In this document: positions 11,831-24,126 of the stretch, piece by piece | Layout: every line of letters starts with the position of its first letter | Numbering within the stretch: position 1 is the first letter of the stretch | DNA from: Morchella semilibera | Taxonomy: Eukaryota > Ascomycota > Pezizomycetes > Pezizales > Morchellaceae | DNA length: 64,000 nucleotides | NCBI GenBank assembly: GCA_009192285.1 | Contig: CM018603.1 | Location: forward strand, 733,307-797,306 | Direction of reading: 5' to 3' | Notes under the pieces: model-generated | Told to the model about the DNA's origin: nothing | The model's database searches: none | The model's input: the letters and a program-made list of their open reading frames with translations, nothing else | Translations under genes and position numbers: made by a program

Positions 11831-12094
11831 TATGGGTGCATCATGCGCTCCTCCCTCAGCATATCCACATGTCCCGCTTTTCGGTTACGGTTGCTCTTGA
11901 TAGATAGGGATTTCCCGTGCACATGTGACTTTTGAGGCATTTTTGCGTAGGAAACCAATTTAATTTTATGTGTTCCGTAATTCCATACAATCTTCTCATA
12001 GCCATGAGGTAAAAAATCCTTGTTTCCGAAAAATATAATTCCCTCAAAATCTGAAAAGAAATAAAGAAACAAAACCTCCTATACCATTAAACCC

Positions 12095-14002
12095 CTAATC
12101 TTCCCCCAGTGACGTAATCCTTGACCTAAATGCTTCCGCTTGTGATCCTTGTTTCCTCTTTTTGTCACCCCCCTCCCCAGGCTCCTTTCTCCTGGAAGGA
12201 GTTTCATCCCGTTTTCGTTTCCCCCCACTCGACTCACTCGTGAACCTGACCTTACTGGTCGCAAAGCAATTCTTAGCGATGTGACCTTCTCGACCGCACC
12301 TGAGGCATTTATTTTCTTTCTGCCACCGATCTTTCTCGTCTTGGGTAGCACCAAGGCCACCAGACTGGGGCTCACGGTGCGTCGTCTCTGCCTGTTGCCT
12401 TCTTGGCCGTTCCCTGGAGCGTTGTCGGCGTTTGGAGGATTGAGGTTCTCGGAGTTTTTCCCGTTCCTTGCCACGCAGTATCTCTCTGCGGGCTTTTACC
12501 TCAGCGTCCTTGCGCCCGACCTTGCGTACCCAAGCTAGCCAGGCTGGAAAGCTGGATGGTTCTTCGATCGCCGCCGAGAGTCTTGTTTCCAAGGAGGAGT
12601 TTATTCCTGCGAGGATCATAGACTTCATGACGATTGGCCCCACCTGGGCGTCCCATTCGAGATTCTGCATCTCATTAATGTAATCGTCGATCGGGCCAGT
12701 TTGACGGAGCCTATCCATCTTCTGCTTGGCCTGGTCTTCTCTGGTACGATTACCATACTGGGTGCGCAGTTCCCTTTTAAATGCCTCCCAAGTACCGAGC
12801 CCAGGTTCTACACTGAGCCTTTCCTTGTACTTTCGCCAGAAGCAGGCAGCACTTCCCTGAAGTTCGAGGGATGCCCACAGAATCTTGGTCTTATCATCCC
12901 ATCGGACCTTCTTCTGTAGGTCAATCAGAATTTCCATCTGATCGATCCAGTGCCGCACGTCTTGATCTGGTTTTCCGGCGAAGGGGATTTTTGCTTGATT
13001 TAGGGTTTCTCCCGCAGCAGGAACATTGGTGGCTGGGGGAGGTAGCATTTCTGCCCACCGTTGAGCCCGTCTCCGGCGATCTCTCTCCGCTCTCCTTCTT
13101 CTTTCATCCTCTTCTGAGTCAGAGGAGTCCGAAGGGTCTGGATTGCTACTTCCAGCCCTGCCTCGTCCTCCACCGTTGCCTCCGCGTCCTCCTCCCTGGC
13201 CTCCATGGGCACTTCCTTGCTGGGATCCTACAACAATTGGGTCACCAGGTGGAGGTGGCGTGTTCTGATTTGGCGGTGGTGGTGGCACTTGTCCTCCTTC
13301 CTCCGACTCACTTCCCATCACTGCTTGTCTTCCCTTTCCCTTTCCTCCCGTGGCCCGCTTCATTTCCTCCAGGATGGTTTTCATACCTTCCTGAGTACTG
13401 GCCAACATTTGTTCCGCGCATTCTCTTTCCCTTGCCAATTCCTCCTGGTCTATGGCCTTAGCTGCCTCGATCCGTTGGAGGGCCTCAGTAACCTCCGCGG
13501 GTATAACCACGGTGGGCTGAGTTTCCTTGAGCTGGTTGACGTAGGTAACCAGGGCCTGGGTTTGCTCTTCTTGGCGCTAGTGTTGTGCTGTAGCGGTGTT
13601 GGTGAGGCGGGTCACCATGTCGTTGAGCTGCTGGGCCTGCGTACCCGCTTGTGCCTGTAACCGGAGGTTCAGGTCTTGGAGGGCGGTAGCTATCCGCACC
13701 GTGTTCTCGTCGCTGGTGACGAACTTGGCCTGTAGGTCGCTGATTAAAGCGTGATGGGCCCGGTTGGTCTCCTCGATGCGACGCTCGTGACAGGAGATGA
13801 AGTCCTCGATGGCGGGTATATTCTGGGTACGCGTAGCGAGCTCGCTCACGCCTTGGTGGAGTCCTTGGACGACCTGTCCTCCTTGCCTCAGCATCTCCCT
13901 ACGGACCGTAGCGGTAAAGAAGGGATCATGGATGCTGCGAGGGAGTGATGACTCGTCGCTGTCTTCGGCTTCCTGCCTGACTTCGGAGGGCCTGCAAGTC
14001 AA
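12095..14002 (-). pseudogene. element F gag with zinc knuckle, one nonsense codon
   Basis: One reading frame from 14002 to 12095, broken only by a TAG at 13577-13579 where the following codons (CGC CAA GAA GAG) continue sensibly. The product has a helical, Gln-rich N-terminus (GLHQGVSELATRTQN), a Gly/Pro/Ser/Asp-rich linker, and the conserved capsid-type segment (PFAGKPDQDVRHWIDQ ... ACFWRKYKERL). A CCHC zinc knuckle CLRCGREGHIAKNC (near 12300) and a basic tail follow. This is the usual fungal gypsy gag layout. A further frame at 13926-14537 overlaps its start in another frame and may be the displaced N-terminus. The knuckle and capsid region are unbroken. Confidence 0.85.
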
Positions 14003-15298
14003 GTGTGACCCTCATGTTGGCGTTCGATAAGGGGAGGTCTCCCTCCTGTCCCTGAGCCGTCTCTGACCAGGTAATCTTGCCTCTCTCGTTGACTCCCAGA
14101 GATGTGTTATTGGCGTATTCCTGGTTGTGCCGATGTGTCTCTGCTGAGTCTGCACTACGAAGGTACGCTGATCTCGCAATGCGACTGCATCCTGCATCAG
14201 CGAGTCTTCCTCGTACGGTAGCTGCAGCTGCTGTGACATCGTGGAGTTGTTCGAAGCGGAGATTAGGAGTTCGTCGGGTCCAAGGTTGTGGGGTGAACCA
14301 AGGTACTTGGTGCGCTAAACCGTGAGAGTTCTGGTAAAGCGATACCTTGATGGGTGGAAGGGTGGTAGGTTCGAGGATACACGGATGATATTCCTCGAAG
14401 AAGCAGTGGGTTTGCGCTTCGTAAAAGAAGCCTCGATACTCTAGGTAGCCGCAGTAAAGATGCTCTGCGCTACCTCGGGGGACGACAAAGGATGTCTTAC
14501 AGGGAAACTCGTAGAGGGAGAGTTCCCGAGGGTGCATATGGCTAACTTCCTTCGATCGCTACTTCTCTTATTCTCGTACCAAGTACCCGTGTACTATCCG
14601 TACCTAGCAATCACACAAGGTAGTTATTTAAGTGAAGAGTCTTCCCAAAAAGTAGTAGTATGCTCGTAGGTAAGCGATCGGATAAGGTACAATATAGTGT
14701 AAAAAAGTTCTTCTTCTGACCATGAGACGTTAATGCCCCACCTGACATCAACTAGTCCAGAAGCATGAAACTTTCGTCCTCTTGCTATTTGTTCTTAAAA
14801 ATCTCTTAGGTCTCCGGTGACTTAACTAGTGTATGGTGATAGCAGCAAACCTGCATCGCACTAGAAGTAGACTGTGCTGGTTTCCCTTTGTCGCTCACGA
14901 CACTGCAGGCTACCTTTGCTCGACAGACAACACAGGTCTTCGCATCAAGTGGGTCATACTCTCTCCTATCAGCTGTTCCATGTTTCCCGCTGAGTACCTC
15001 AGCTCGCTTGTGCTCTTGAAGGATGATTATTCCCACAAGACGAGGGCGAATCAGGCTTCTATTTATACATGAATGGCTCGAGGCCAAGACGCGCCTTCTA
15101 TCTAAGATCACGCCATAATTCCTTCCATAATATTCTATCCTCGCACACCTTCCCGATTCCATACATCGGCGTTACTTCCAAAAGCAACTCATACTATCCG
15201 CGACCATGCAACCTTCCAAAAGCCAAGGCGTTAATACAATGGGACGTTAGAGGAGCCACGCACCCTACCCCGCTTCTATGCTTTTTCCCGGGAGAGTC

Positions 15299-16316
15299 TA
15301 TTAGGGTGTTACACCAAGCAACCCGAGTAGTCAAGTAAAGAGCTTAGAGTTTGAAGCGCTAACCGCAAAGGCAGTCAGGAACAAGGTCTCCTCAGTCTGA
15401 ACCAGCCTAGTGTCTCGATCACTCGATGCTAGTCCTTTCAGTATACAAAGGGTCCTGAAATACGAAGATGGTTCGAGGTGGAGTTTCCAGGTCACTTGAT
15501 AAATTCTCGAAGACAAAGTATAAAGCGTAAAGTAATAGTGATTATATCGATAAGACTCTTTCTTCGTCGCTGATGATTTCAACAAAGTCGGAGAATGACA
15601 CAGTATTTATATCCCGCGCCAATGTCACGCGGACTAAACATTATAAATACAAACAACAAGTGCGAAACCCCGAAGACCCTGAAAATACGCCAAGACAACC
15701 ATACCCCAAATCTATTCCCACCATCTAACATACCCCTGACTCCTAATCCTAGAAAATCCCTCACGCTCTATTCCCTTAATGAATAACAACCCGTCGCTGC
15801 ATGCACTCAGCCTTCACCAGTGGTCATGAGAAGTTTTCGAAGTTAGCCTACCTGATAACATCCCGGTACCGGGCTCGACTCCGCTCGCCAACTCTTTCCC
15901 GACATCGTTACCTATCACTAAGGAGCATAGCCCAACATTAGGACTGCTAACGATCGGTACCGGAGGAGTCGGGTAGTCTTACCTTCCCCAGAGGCGCCAC
16001 CAGTGTGAGCTTCCTTACGACCTTCGCCATTCGATCAAATATGGTCCGATTGACTCCAAACTCGCACTGTTGCCCCCTCATATACCCACCGGTGTCCCGG
16101 GTGACTGTGCCGGCGCTTTGACGCTCCGGGGGTTATTTCAGGGGTCGAAAACGGGTTTGTTAACTAGGGATTCCGCAACTCCGCACTGGGCTCCATACTG
16201 GCAACACCGTGCTTCTCTGGCGCGCCCAGTGGGACATAGAGACTATTAGCAGCATAGTAGCGTGGGGAGGGTCCTCCTCTTCCAGTCTTCGGGTTTCTTT
16301 TCTCATGCCCGTAACA
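15299..16316 (+). mobile_element. family D solo LTR inside the right LTR of F
   Basis: 1018 bp from TATTAGGGTGTTACACC to ATGCCCGTAACA, flanked by GAGTC at 15294-15298 and 16317-16321. Removing the element and one GAGTC restores the F LTR sequence as seen at about 8030. It is the same length as the copy at 17817-18834. No internal coding region was found. Confidence 0.93.
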
Positions 16317-16518
16317 GAGTCTCCCACATGCAATAGAACGTGTAAGCCAACAAGCCCATGCTATTGCGACACACCCCTCATGGATGGCGCAACCCCATTA
16401 TATCTTAACCGAGGCCCTTGTTGGTCACCTGACCGACTCTCTTCACAACCTCTCACTCTAATTCCACGCCCGTTGCAACACTCTTAACGCAATACCCCGG
16501 ATATCCTATAACAAGGAG

Positions 16519-17245
16519 TAACTGCCGAAATATGTATCACTGGTTTTTCTGGCCGTGGAGTCGAGATTCCTCGAGCAACAATAGGTTTGTGGTTGGTTAT
16601 GCAATGTTCACAACATACTAATGACTGGAAACGAATCTCATTCCTTCCACTATCAATCAAAACTCCATCCTTCGTCATCCAAGGTATCCCCATCACAATC
16701 GGATGGTGTCTTAGTTTTGTAACAAAGAAAGAACATTCTTCCATATATCCATTTATCTCCAATTCCAGCGTAATCTTCCTAGTCACCTTCCCTGATTCAA
16801 TAGGCCTTCCATCGATTACGTCAATCTCTCTCTCCGTCCTCAAATTCTTCATCTTTAGTTCATGGCGGCACACAAGGTTTTCATCAATGAATGCATATCC
16901 CGACGCTTCAGTATCAATCAAGGCATAGGTCGGTACAATAAATCTTTTATTTTGTGAAATAGAGCAAACTACAATCAATTGATTCCCATCCATCTCCCCT
17001 TCTGATACTGAAAACATTGAAATAAACACCTTAGAAAAAACCTTGGGAGGTCCCTGGGCTATGCCGTTTAGGGCAGGGACAAATCTTTTAACTCCTCCTC
17101 ATCCGACAACATTTCCTCCTCCTTTTCCTTCTTCTCTTTTTTTGCTTCCAACAATGCTCCCCTCGTCCTAGATGCTGCCCTCTCCGAGGGCGAAAGCGTA
17201 CAATCTCTAACTAAATGTTCAACTCCCCCACAGTAATAGCAACGG
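16519..17245 (-). pseudogene. old chromovirus protease and gag zinc knuckle (continuation of 3432-7669)
   Basis: Upstream part of the chromovirus split by element F. The frame 17029-16484 reads as a retropepsin domain, YALIDTEASGYAFIDE, where the catalytic DTG has become DTE, followed by FFVTKLRHHPIVMGIPW as in the intact copy. Before it (17040-17245) lies a separate frame with a CCHC knuckle CYYCGGVEHLVRDC and a Lys/Glu-rich tail that ends in a stop near 17056. The rest of gag is cut off by the family B LTR at 17246. Confidence 0.8.
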
Positions 17246-18902
17246 TGTCCCGGCGTCTTGACATAGGTCCCAAGGGTCTTGTAGTCGAAGCGCGGTTATG
17301 ATGGTTAGTATAGTGCTAAGCGGAGAACGGGTGAGTTAAGGAGGGGGTGTCATCATTGGATTCCAGGAGGTTCGATGGCGTGGTGGATTTGTAATGTAAA
17401 ATAACAGAGATGGTGGGGAGGATTACGAGGTGTGCTAGCGATGGGTTTCTATGGGGTTCTATAAGCGAAAGTGTGAGTCATAGCGGGCTGGTGGGGGAGG
17501 GTTGTTAAATAGCGGGGATAGATGTTTTCCTTGGTTCTTTCTCTCTTTTCTCTCTGTCTCGTCTTCCTGTTATCTCGGTACATAGGAATCTACTCCTATT
17601 TCTAAGCCATAGCCTCTCGTACCAAAGACTCGATCCTCTGACAAGAGGAAAACTCATAGTACCTCTCATCGTTCTCGCTGAGGTCCATTCGGTCCTCACT
17701 CTCCCTGCTCTGTGCTCTTGTGCCCTTGCTCTTGCCTTTGCCTTTGCCGGTGCCTGTGCTTGTGCCTGCCCAGTGTTGTTCCTGTCTTCATCGGCCCCCT
17801 CGTCGAGCAGACTGTGTATTAGGGTGTTACACCAAGCAACCCGAGTAGTCAAGTAAAGAGCTTAGAGTTTGAAACGCTAACCACAGAGGCAGTAAGGAAC
17901 AAGGTCTCCTCAGTCTTAACCAGCCTAGAGTCTCGATCGCTCGATGCTAGTCCTCTCAGTATGCAAACGGTCCTAAAACACGAAGATGGTTCGAGGTGGA
18001 GTTTCCAGGTCACGTGAGAGATTCTCGAAGATAAAGTATAAAGCGTAAAGTAATAGTGATTATATCGATAAGACTCTTTCTTCGTCGCTGATGATTTCAA
18101 CAAAGTCGGAGAATGACACAGTATTTATATCCCGCGCAAATGTCACGCGGACTAAACATTATAAATACAAACAACAAGTGCGAAACCCCGAAGACCCTGA
18201 AAATACGCCAAGACAACCAAACGCCAGATCTATCCCACCATCTGAAATACCCCTGATCCCTAATCCCCAAAAATCCCTCACGCTCTATCCCATTTATAGA
18301 TAACAACCCGTTTGCTGCATGCACTCAGCCTTCGTCAGTGGTCATGAGGAGTCTTCGAAGTTAGCCTACCTGATAACGTTCCGGTACCGGGCTCGACTTC
18401 GCTCGCCAACTCTTTCCCGACATCGTTACCTATCACCAAGGAGCATAGCTCAACATTAGGACTGCTAACGATCGGTACCAGAGGAGTCGGGTAGTCTTAC
18501 CTTCCCCAGAGGCGCCACCAGTGTGAGCTGTCTTACGACCTTCGCCATTCGATCAAATATGGTCTGATTGACTCCAACCTCGCACTGTTGCCCCCTCATA
18601 TACCCACCGGTGTCCTGAGCGACTGTGCCGGCGCTTTGACACTCCGGGGGTTATTTCAGTGGTCGAAAACAGGTTCGTTAACTAGGAATTCCGCAACTCC
18701 GCACTGGGCTCCATACTGGCAACACCGTGCCTCTCTGGCGCGCCCAGTGGGACATAGAGACTTTTAGCAGCGTAGTAGTGTGGGGAGGGTCCTCCTCTTT
18801 CAGTCTTCGGGTTCCTTTTCTCATGCCCATAACACTGTGCTCCTCGAGTCCCTCTGCGTCATTATTGTCATCTTCTTCTTTGCGTCGCGTTACTCCGTTA
18901 CA
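17246..18902 (-). mobile_element. family B LTR interrupted by a D solo LTR
   Basis: Starts TGTCCCGGCGTCTTGAC and ends TACTCCGTTACA in window orientation. Without the D insertion the LTR is about 634 bp, the usual B size. No target duplication is seen at its outer ends (AACGG against CTCCA), so this copy has recombined or lost one flank. Confidence 0.85.
17817..18834 (+). mobile_element. family D solo LTR in a B LTR
   Basis: 1018 bp, TATTAGGGTGT...CATAACA, with CTGTG duplicated at 17812-17816 and 18835-18839. It is closely similar to 15299-16316 over its whole length. Confidence 0.93.
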
Positions 18903-19151
18903 CTCCACCAGTCCGCTATGACTCATGCTTTCGCTCATAGAACTTCATAGAAACCCATTGCTACCACACCTCGTATTCCTCCCCACCACCTTCGCTATTT
19001 ACATTACCAATCCATCATGCCATCGAATCTCATAGAACCCAATGACGACACCCCTCTCTTAACTCACCCCTTCCTCGCTTAACCTTTCCTCATTAGTTAC
19101 ATTAATGCTTCGTCTACAAATCCCCGGGACTGATGCCAAGACGCCAGGACA
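18903..19151 (+). repeat. family B LTR fragment, plus orientation
   Basis: The right-hand 249 bp of a plus-oriented B LTR, ending ATGCCAAGACGCCAGGACA. It lies head to head against the minus-oriented B LTR that ends at 18902. Confidence 0.8.
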
Positions 19152-20094
19152 CTATTCGAAGTTCATGGAGGAAACTGGCTTGTAAATACTAGGATTGATT
19201 TGCCTACATGGAATGAATTTAACTGAATAGTTAGCTTGAAGTTGGTTTTCTAAGCACTGATGAATGCTCCCAGACTGGTGGTTGCTCTCAGAGTTATTTA
19301 TTTATTATTTATTACTCATACTGCTTGCATCCGAATCCGGATATGGCATACAAAGAAAGAACCCATTCATCATGGTCATATACTATCTTTTACAAAGCAA
19401 ATCCTCCTCACGGCTATATTTCTATCAACTCTCTTTCAAGGTTATCATGTATGTTATCCTCTCCATTCCAGTTCTTAACAATTGGTGCAAGCACCTTGTT
19501 AGCTATCCTTCTCCTTCTCTTTCTCCTTCCTACTCAAGTCTCCCCCATCCTACGTGTTCTCCTCTATCTCCATCCCTCTCCCCTAGTGTCCAGTTTCTAG
19601 TAGCGATCTGAGATCGTAGAAGGAATTTATCGATGGTTGCCTGAAGTCCTTTGCCTGTATGCATGGCGGTCATCCACTTGAGTGGCATTGGTTTCATTGT
19701 GGTGGTAAGATCCTTTCTGAGTTCTGGTAGTGGATGTTGTTTGCAGTAAAGTAGCAGGTGAGTTGGGGTTTCCCAGAAGTACCTACACCTGCATGCCGCT
19801 GTATCAATGTTTATTGTTGGTATTCTGGAGAAGTAGGATTTGGTGTATCCATGGCCTGTTCACATTTGTGTAATTGTACTTGCAAGTTTCTTTGGTATGT
19901 TTCGACAAAGGGGTGCAGACATCTTGGAGGAAGGAGCACCTCTGTAACTCCTTCCTTTCTTCATAGTTTTCCAGTTCTCTCTTCAAGTGGCGATAGACTG
20001 CTCCTTGATTTTTTACTTCAAGTGGGTGATTGATACCCTTGCATCTGGTTCGACCCTTTCATCCTGTGCCCCTCTTTTTGCTAACTTGTCTACA

Positions 20095-21876
20095 TTATCG
20101 TTGCCATCCACCTCCACATGTCCTGGTACCCAGTGAATATGTGTTTTGATGTTTAGTGGGGAATGCTTCTGGTTTTTTCATTCTCCGTATCGCTGCCTGG
20201 TTGTCTGAATAGATCCAGACGTCACTTGTGGAGTAACGTGAATTTCTGATCTCTTTCCACGCAAAGTATATAGCTTGAGCTATTGCGTAAAGTTCGCAAT
20301 CAAAGACTTCCACCTCTTTTCCAAGATGGTAGAATTGTTCTACCACTATTTCGTGGCCTTTAATGCCAACAACTCCAGCCCCAGCTTTTCCTTCCATTAG
20401 GGATCCATCAGAGTAGAATACCAAACGGTGTAAGTTGTTGTAATTGTCTTGAGTTGTTTGTCTATGGTTTTGTGCTGCTGTATCTTTATCCGCTGTATCA
20501 ATTTGTATGTCTATGATGTTCTGATGCCATGGGGGACAGGCAATTGTATCTATGTCCTCCACCAGACTTTGAGGTTGAATCCAATCGCTGACTTTGTTTA
20601 GGATCCAGTGTAGCCTGGATTGGTACTGTGGCCTAGCACCAGCAGAGTGCCATGGGGTAGCTGTGGGTTCTTCCTCTCTTCCTGATTCCTGTGTACTTGG
20701 AAATGAATCTGGGCTGAAGGTGCTAATAGGGTGGGTGGCCGGCATGCTTAGAATGCGTAGAGCATATTTCTGTTGCTGGAGGTCAAGCCTGATCTCTATG
20801 GGTAGTAGTGCAGTTTCTGCTTGGAGTGCTAATGTTGGTGTTGTTCTGAAAGCACCAGTGATCCTTCTCATCGCATTGTTTTGTATTTTCTGAAGTTGCG
20901 TTTTCTATCTCATCTGTCCGTTCCACTAAACCTCTGCACCAAAATCACTGATTGTAGTGACGCAGGTCTGATAGAGCTGTCTGAGAGCTGTTTGGTACAG
21001 GCCTTTCTCTGTATTTCCTAACCTGACGAGTGCAAGAAATGCCCTCATAGCTGAAGCCACTTTAGTTTTGACATGATGTTTGAAAGATAGCTTCCTATCA
21101 AACCAAATACCCAATCATTTTAGTGTATCGCTGGCTTGGACCAGAGTACCATCAGGCATTCTGACCTTGGCTGTATCCGTAGTGTTTGTGGTTCGTTTGT
21201 TGTGGAAGTGGAGTAATTCTGTTTTGGGGTTGTCGAATGCCAGAGCATTAGCTTTACCCCGTGTGACAGCTAGCTGTGCCATTCTCTCCAAGTGCCTGCA
21301 GCTTGAGTTCTCATCTTTCCCCACCATTATCATGTCAATATCATCAATATAGCTGGGTATTTGTTAGTGAGGAAACTGGCGTTGAAGAATATTGAAGAGT
21401 GGTGATAAGTAGAGAAGAAAAAAAATCCGTGATGTTGGACTTCCCTGTGGAATTCCTCTTGCTATTGTTGATATAGGTTCTTGTTGCCCATCATAGGCTA
21501 GCGAAGCTTTCCTGTTGCTTAGGAGGTTGTCTATCCATCTGAGTATTTGAGCAAGCAGGCATTTTCCTTTGCTGTATGTATGAGTCTGTCCTTGGATACA
21601 TTGCCAAATGCTCCATTGACATCCATAAACAGTGCTGAAACGACCTTTTCTTTTCTCTTCGCTTCATCCACTATGCTTGCTACCAGCATACAGGCATCCA
21701 CAGCAAATCTCTTTGGTCTTCCTCTGATCTGCCAGTGGTGGAGTAGATTGTATCTCTCCGTATCATGGACTCATCTAGCCTTGGCAAATCACGGGTCTCC
21801 CGATCACACGAAGGGCACATGTTGGGTCAGCAAGCTGACAGGGACGTTGGCAGGCTTGTTAGGCGATCTCACCTAG
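20095..21876 (-). pseudogene. LINE ORF2, C-terminal half: reverse transcriptase and RNase H
   Basis: Read from high to low coordinates: RGRPKRFAVDACML and ALFMDVNGAFGNV (RT motif A region) near 21690-21640, ARGIPQGSPTS (motif B) near 21450, then the catalytic YIDDIDM at about 21345. The thumb region follows (KLSFKHHVKTKV, 21090), then an RNase H domain with LVFYSDGSLMEGKAGAG (20430), ELYAIAQAI (20290) and WIYSDNQAAI (20200). HWVPGHVEVDGN lies in another frame near 20130. Stops and shifts near 21540-21560, 21370, 21115, 20926 and 20095-20140 destroy the frame. The usual FADD/YADD catalytic motif is YIDD here. Confidence 0.85.
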
Positions 21877-22280
21877 AGGTCGGGGATTAGTATGATGATC
21901 GGTGTGGTGGTTTGGTGCAGGGTTTCCTTTGTTCGGAGTTAATGTTTTTACCTTTCCTTATCCTGTATTCCCCCCCGACAGTACTCGCTCATGGGTTCTT
22001 GTTCGGGGGGCAACCCCGATGTATGTTTTTCGATGTTTCCTTGTTTTGCTTCTCTCTTCCTCTTTGGGCTTGAAGTGCGCCTAGGCTGGGCTGCCGGTAC
22101 ACTATGCTACCCTCCAGATAGACGTTGCTGATAGTCTATTGAGCCTTTGTCTTCGGTTTAACCACTTGCGTCCCGAAGACCCTTGTATAGTTACTCTGTG
22201 TTTCTTTCTTCTTCTTCCCTTATGATGTATTATCCTCAGATTGGTCATTAGCACTCCCGAGGATCGCTGTTATATGTATA

Positions 22281-23628
22281 CTTGTGAGTCAAAAGTCAGG
22301 GCGGAGTACGAAGTAGCATTACATAGTTGATACATCCATACTAGGCTAGTACTTGGTATACCATCCATCCGCAGCAATTACAGCCTCTACTCTATCCACC
22401 ATACTTTCTGCTAATCTTTCAAAATAATCAGAAGGGATAAGTTCCCAGCAGCGTACAATACCCTCTCCTATCTTCCTTTTAATAAAATAATTTGAACCTT
22501 TTGCCTTCCACATATCCGGATATAATTTGTGAAATAGAGCTTTATACAGCGCCCATACATGTTCAATTGGGTTCAGATCAGGAGAATAAGGAGGCCAATC
22601 CATTAAAACCACTTGTACCCTTTTTGAAGTGGACAAGTCCCCTAACCATTCCTCAACCGGTCCCCACTTATGAACTCTTGCATTATCCTGCATGGAATAT
22701 ATTTCCTCCTCACCTTCAAATTCCTCAATCAATCTTACAAGCTCCTGTTGAAGTACTGCAAAATATATTCGGCCTGTAACACCATGTCTTTTTGACTTGG
22801 GATCTCCAAAAAGTGGAATAAATGTACGGATATGATCTCCAGCAAAAGCGCCCCACATCATTTGAGATACTTTACAGGAGGAGGTAGGAGGAAATGCATG
22901 AATGACATTTCTCCCATATTTATTTGAAAGATGTTTCAGCTGCTCAGAGGTGCGTCATCTACTCAAAAAAACCCAGGTTCGTCTTTTCCGATTTCGTTGT
23001 ACTGTAACTTCATCACTCCAAATTGTTGTTTTCCACTTTTCAACAGGCCAATCCCGATGCTTTAATGCCCAAGCTAACTGTTTTGCCGCTTCCTTGAGTT
23101 GAAGGGCTGTTTTTGTTGGTGCTCTTCGTTTCTTAATATCCTGTTCTCTGAATCGACGTTGAATAGTACTGAGCGAGATATTATTGGCGAGTTCGGTATG
23201 AAGTATGTGTGGATTCAAAATTGCTCGTTCGCAAAGGTTTTTATCTTGAGCAAGTGTGGTTTTTCTGGGCCGTCCAGAACGTGGCTGAGTTTCTCCCATC
23301 CAATCTCTATCTTCAGCGGCTTTCAAAATGTTCCGGATGGCATGTTCTGATAAATTTGTTTTTCTTTGGATATCGCATGGTCGCATCCCTGCCACTGACA
23401 TACCAAAAACAATTCCTCGATGGTAAGGTGTAAGGACTATCCTGCCGGGTCTTTTCTCTCTTAAAAGTTTAAAGGTATTCAACATTGTATGATCGTTAGA
23501 TATGGATGGGTATGGAGTAGAGTGTTGATAACCAGAGCGATGAAGTCTACTGGTAATGTGATGTCATATCCATATCATAGTAGATTCATGGTACCTCGCA
23601 CTCCACCCAGATCTTTGACTCCCAACAG
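22281..23628 (-). mobile_element. Tc1/mariner DNA transposon
   Basis: 1348 bp flanked by TA at 22279-22280 and 23629-23630. Imperfect terminal inverted repeats of about 35 bp can be aligned: the left end has CTTGTGAGTCAAAAGTC and the reversed right end CTGTTGGGAGTCAAAGATC, both followed by a GGAGT.CGA.GTA block. It encodes one transposase on the minus strand. Confidence 0.88.
22346..23485 (-). pseudogene. Tc1/mariner transposase with a single in-frame stop
   Basis: A single frame of 380 codons from 23485 to 22346, interrupted only by TGA at 22955-22957 (codon 177). Domains in order: a paired-like helix-turn-helix DNA-binding region (MSVAGMRPCDIQRKTNLSE and TIQRRFREQ), the linker SGRPRKT, and the DDE catalytic domain with TIWSDEVTV (first Asp), QDNARVH (second Asp) and SPDLNPIEHVW (Glu, 34-residue spacing type). 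All three catalytic residues are kept. The stop lies where Arg (CGA) would be a one-base C-to-T change away, between FLSR and RTSEQLKHLSNK. So the copy is dead by one mutation unless that stop is read through. Confidence 0.9.
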
Positions 23629-24126
23629 TATCTTTCTTTTCAAGGGAAGGAAGTTGATCACCAAGTAGGGAGGACTATAAAGGGCCGTGGACACACTATG
23701 CTGTCTTCCTTTCCTCTCTACGCAACGTCTTCTCACCTGAACTCTAGTATATACTTCAATACATACTTCTTCCTCTACTAGAGTTCTCTTCTTTACTTCT
23801 CCTCGCCTAAGCCCTACCTCTCCCTTCTTCGGGAGGTAGGGCTAGGCTCATACATTCTATAATAGAATCGCTGTCCTCTGTGTTGTCCCTTCGTTGCCTT
23901 TCTGCCTTCGGGCACGCTGTTCCCTCCTCTCGCTCCCTCCTCGACTCGTAGTCCACTCCACACATTCCATTGTCAGTCCACCAACAAGGCCTGGGGCTTA
24001 CCCCTCAGGTAACGTGCTAGCTAGCAAGAGGTGATTACACCCAACACATTGGTTGAGCATTCCCTATGATGTATATGTAGCTAGTAGCAAGAGATATCAG
24101 GAATCGGAGCCTACGAGTCTCCTTCC

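Larger units (their letters stand above)
7670..16513 (-). mobile_element. gypsy-type LTR retrotransposon F, nearly full length, inserted in the chromovirus
   Basis: Flanked by the direct repeat AGGAG (7665-7669 and 16514-16518) and bounded by TGTAAAGGGATATCC and GGATATCCTATAACA, with gag and pol on the minus strand between two LTRs. The left (3') LTR is 7670-8243. The right (5') LTR shares sequence with it from about 15011 to 15298 and again from 16317 to 16513, and is split by a D solo LTR. The outermost part of the right LTR, before about 15011, does not match the left one, so the element was rearranged there or has diverged strongly. No chromodomain is visible at the pol C-terminus, unlike the neighbouring elements; the tail is basic (KRRRLLEE). 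Stops in gag and pol mean it is inactive. Confidence 0.9.

Noticed and set aside
12149-13660. Plus-strand frames up to 196 codons opposite element F gag
   Set aside because: Shadows of the minus-strand gag frame, which has a zinc knuckle and capsid features.
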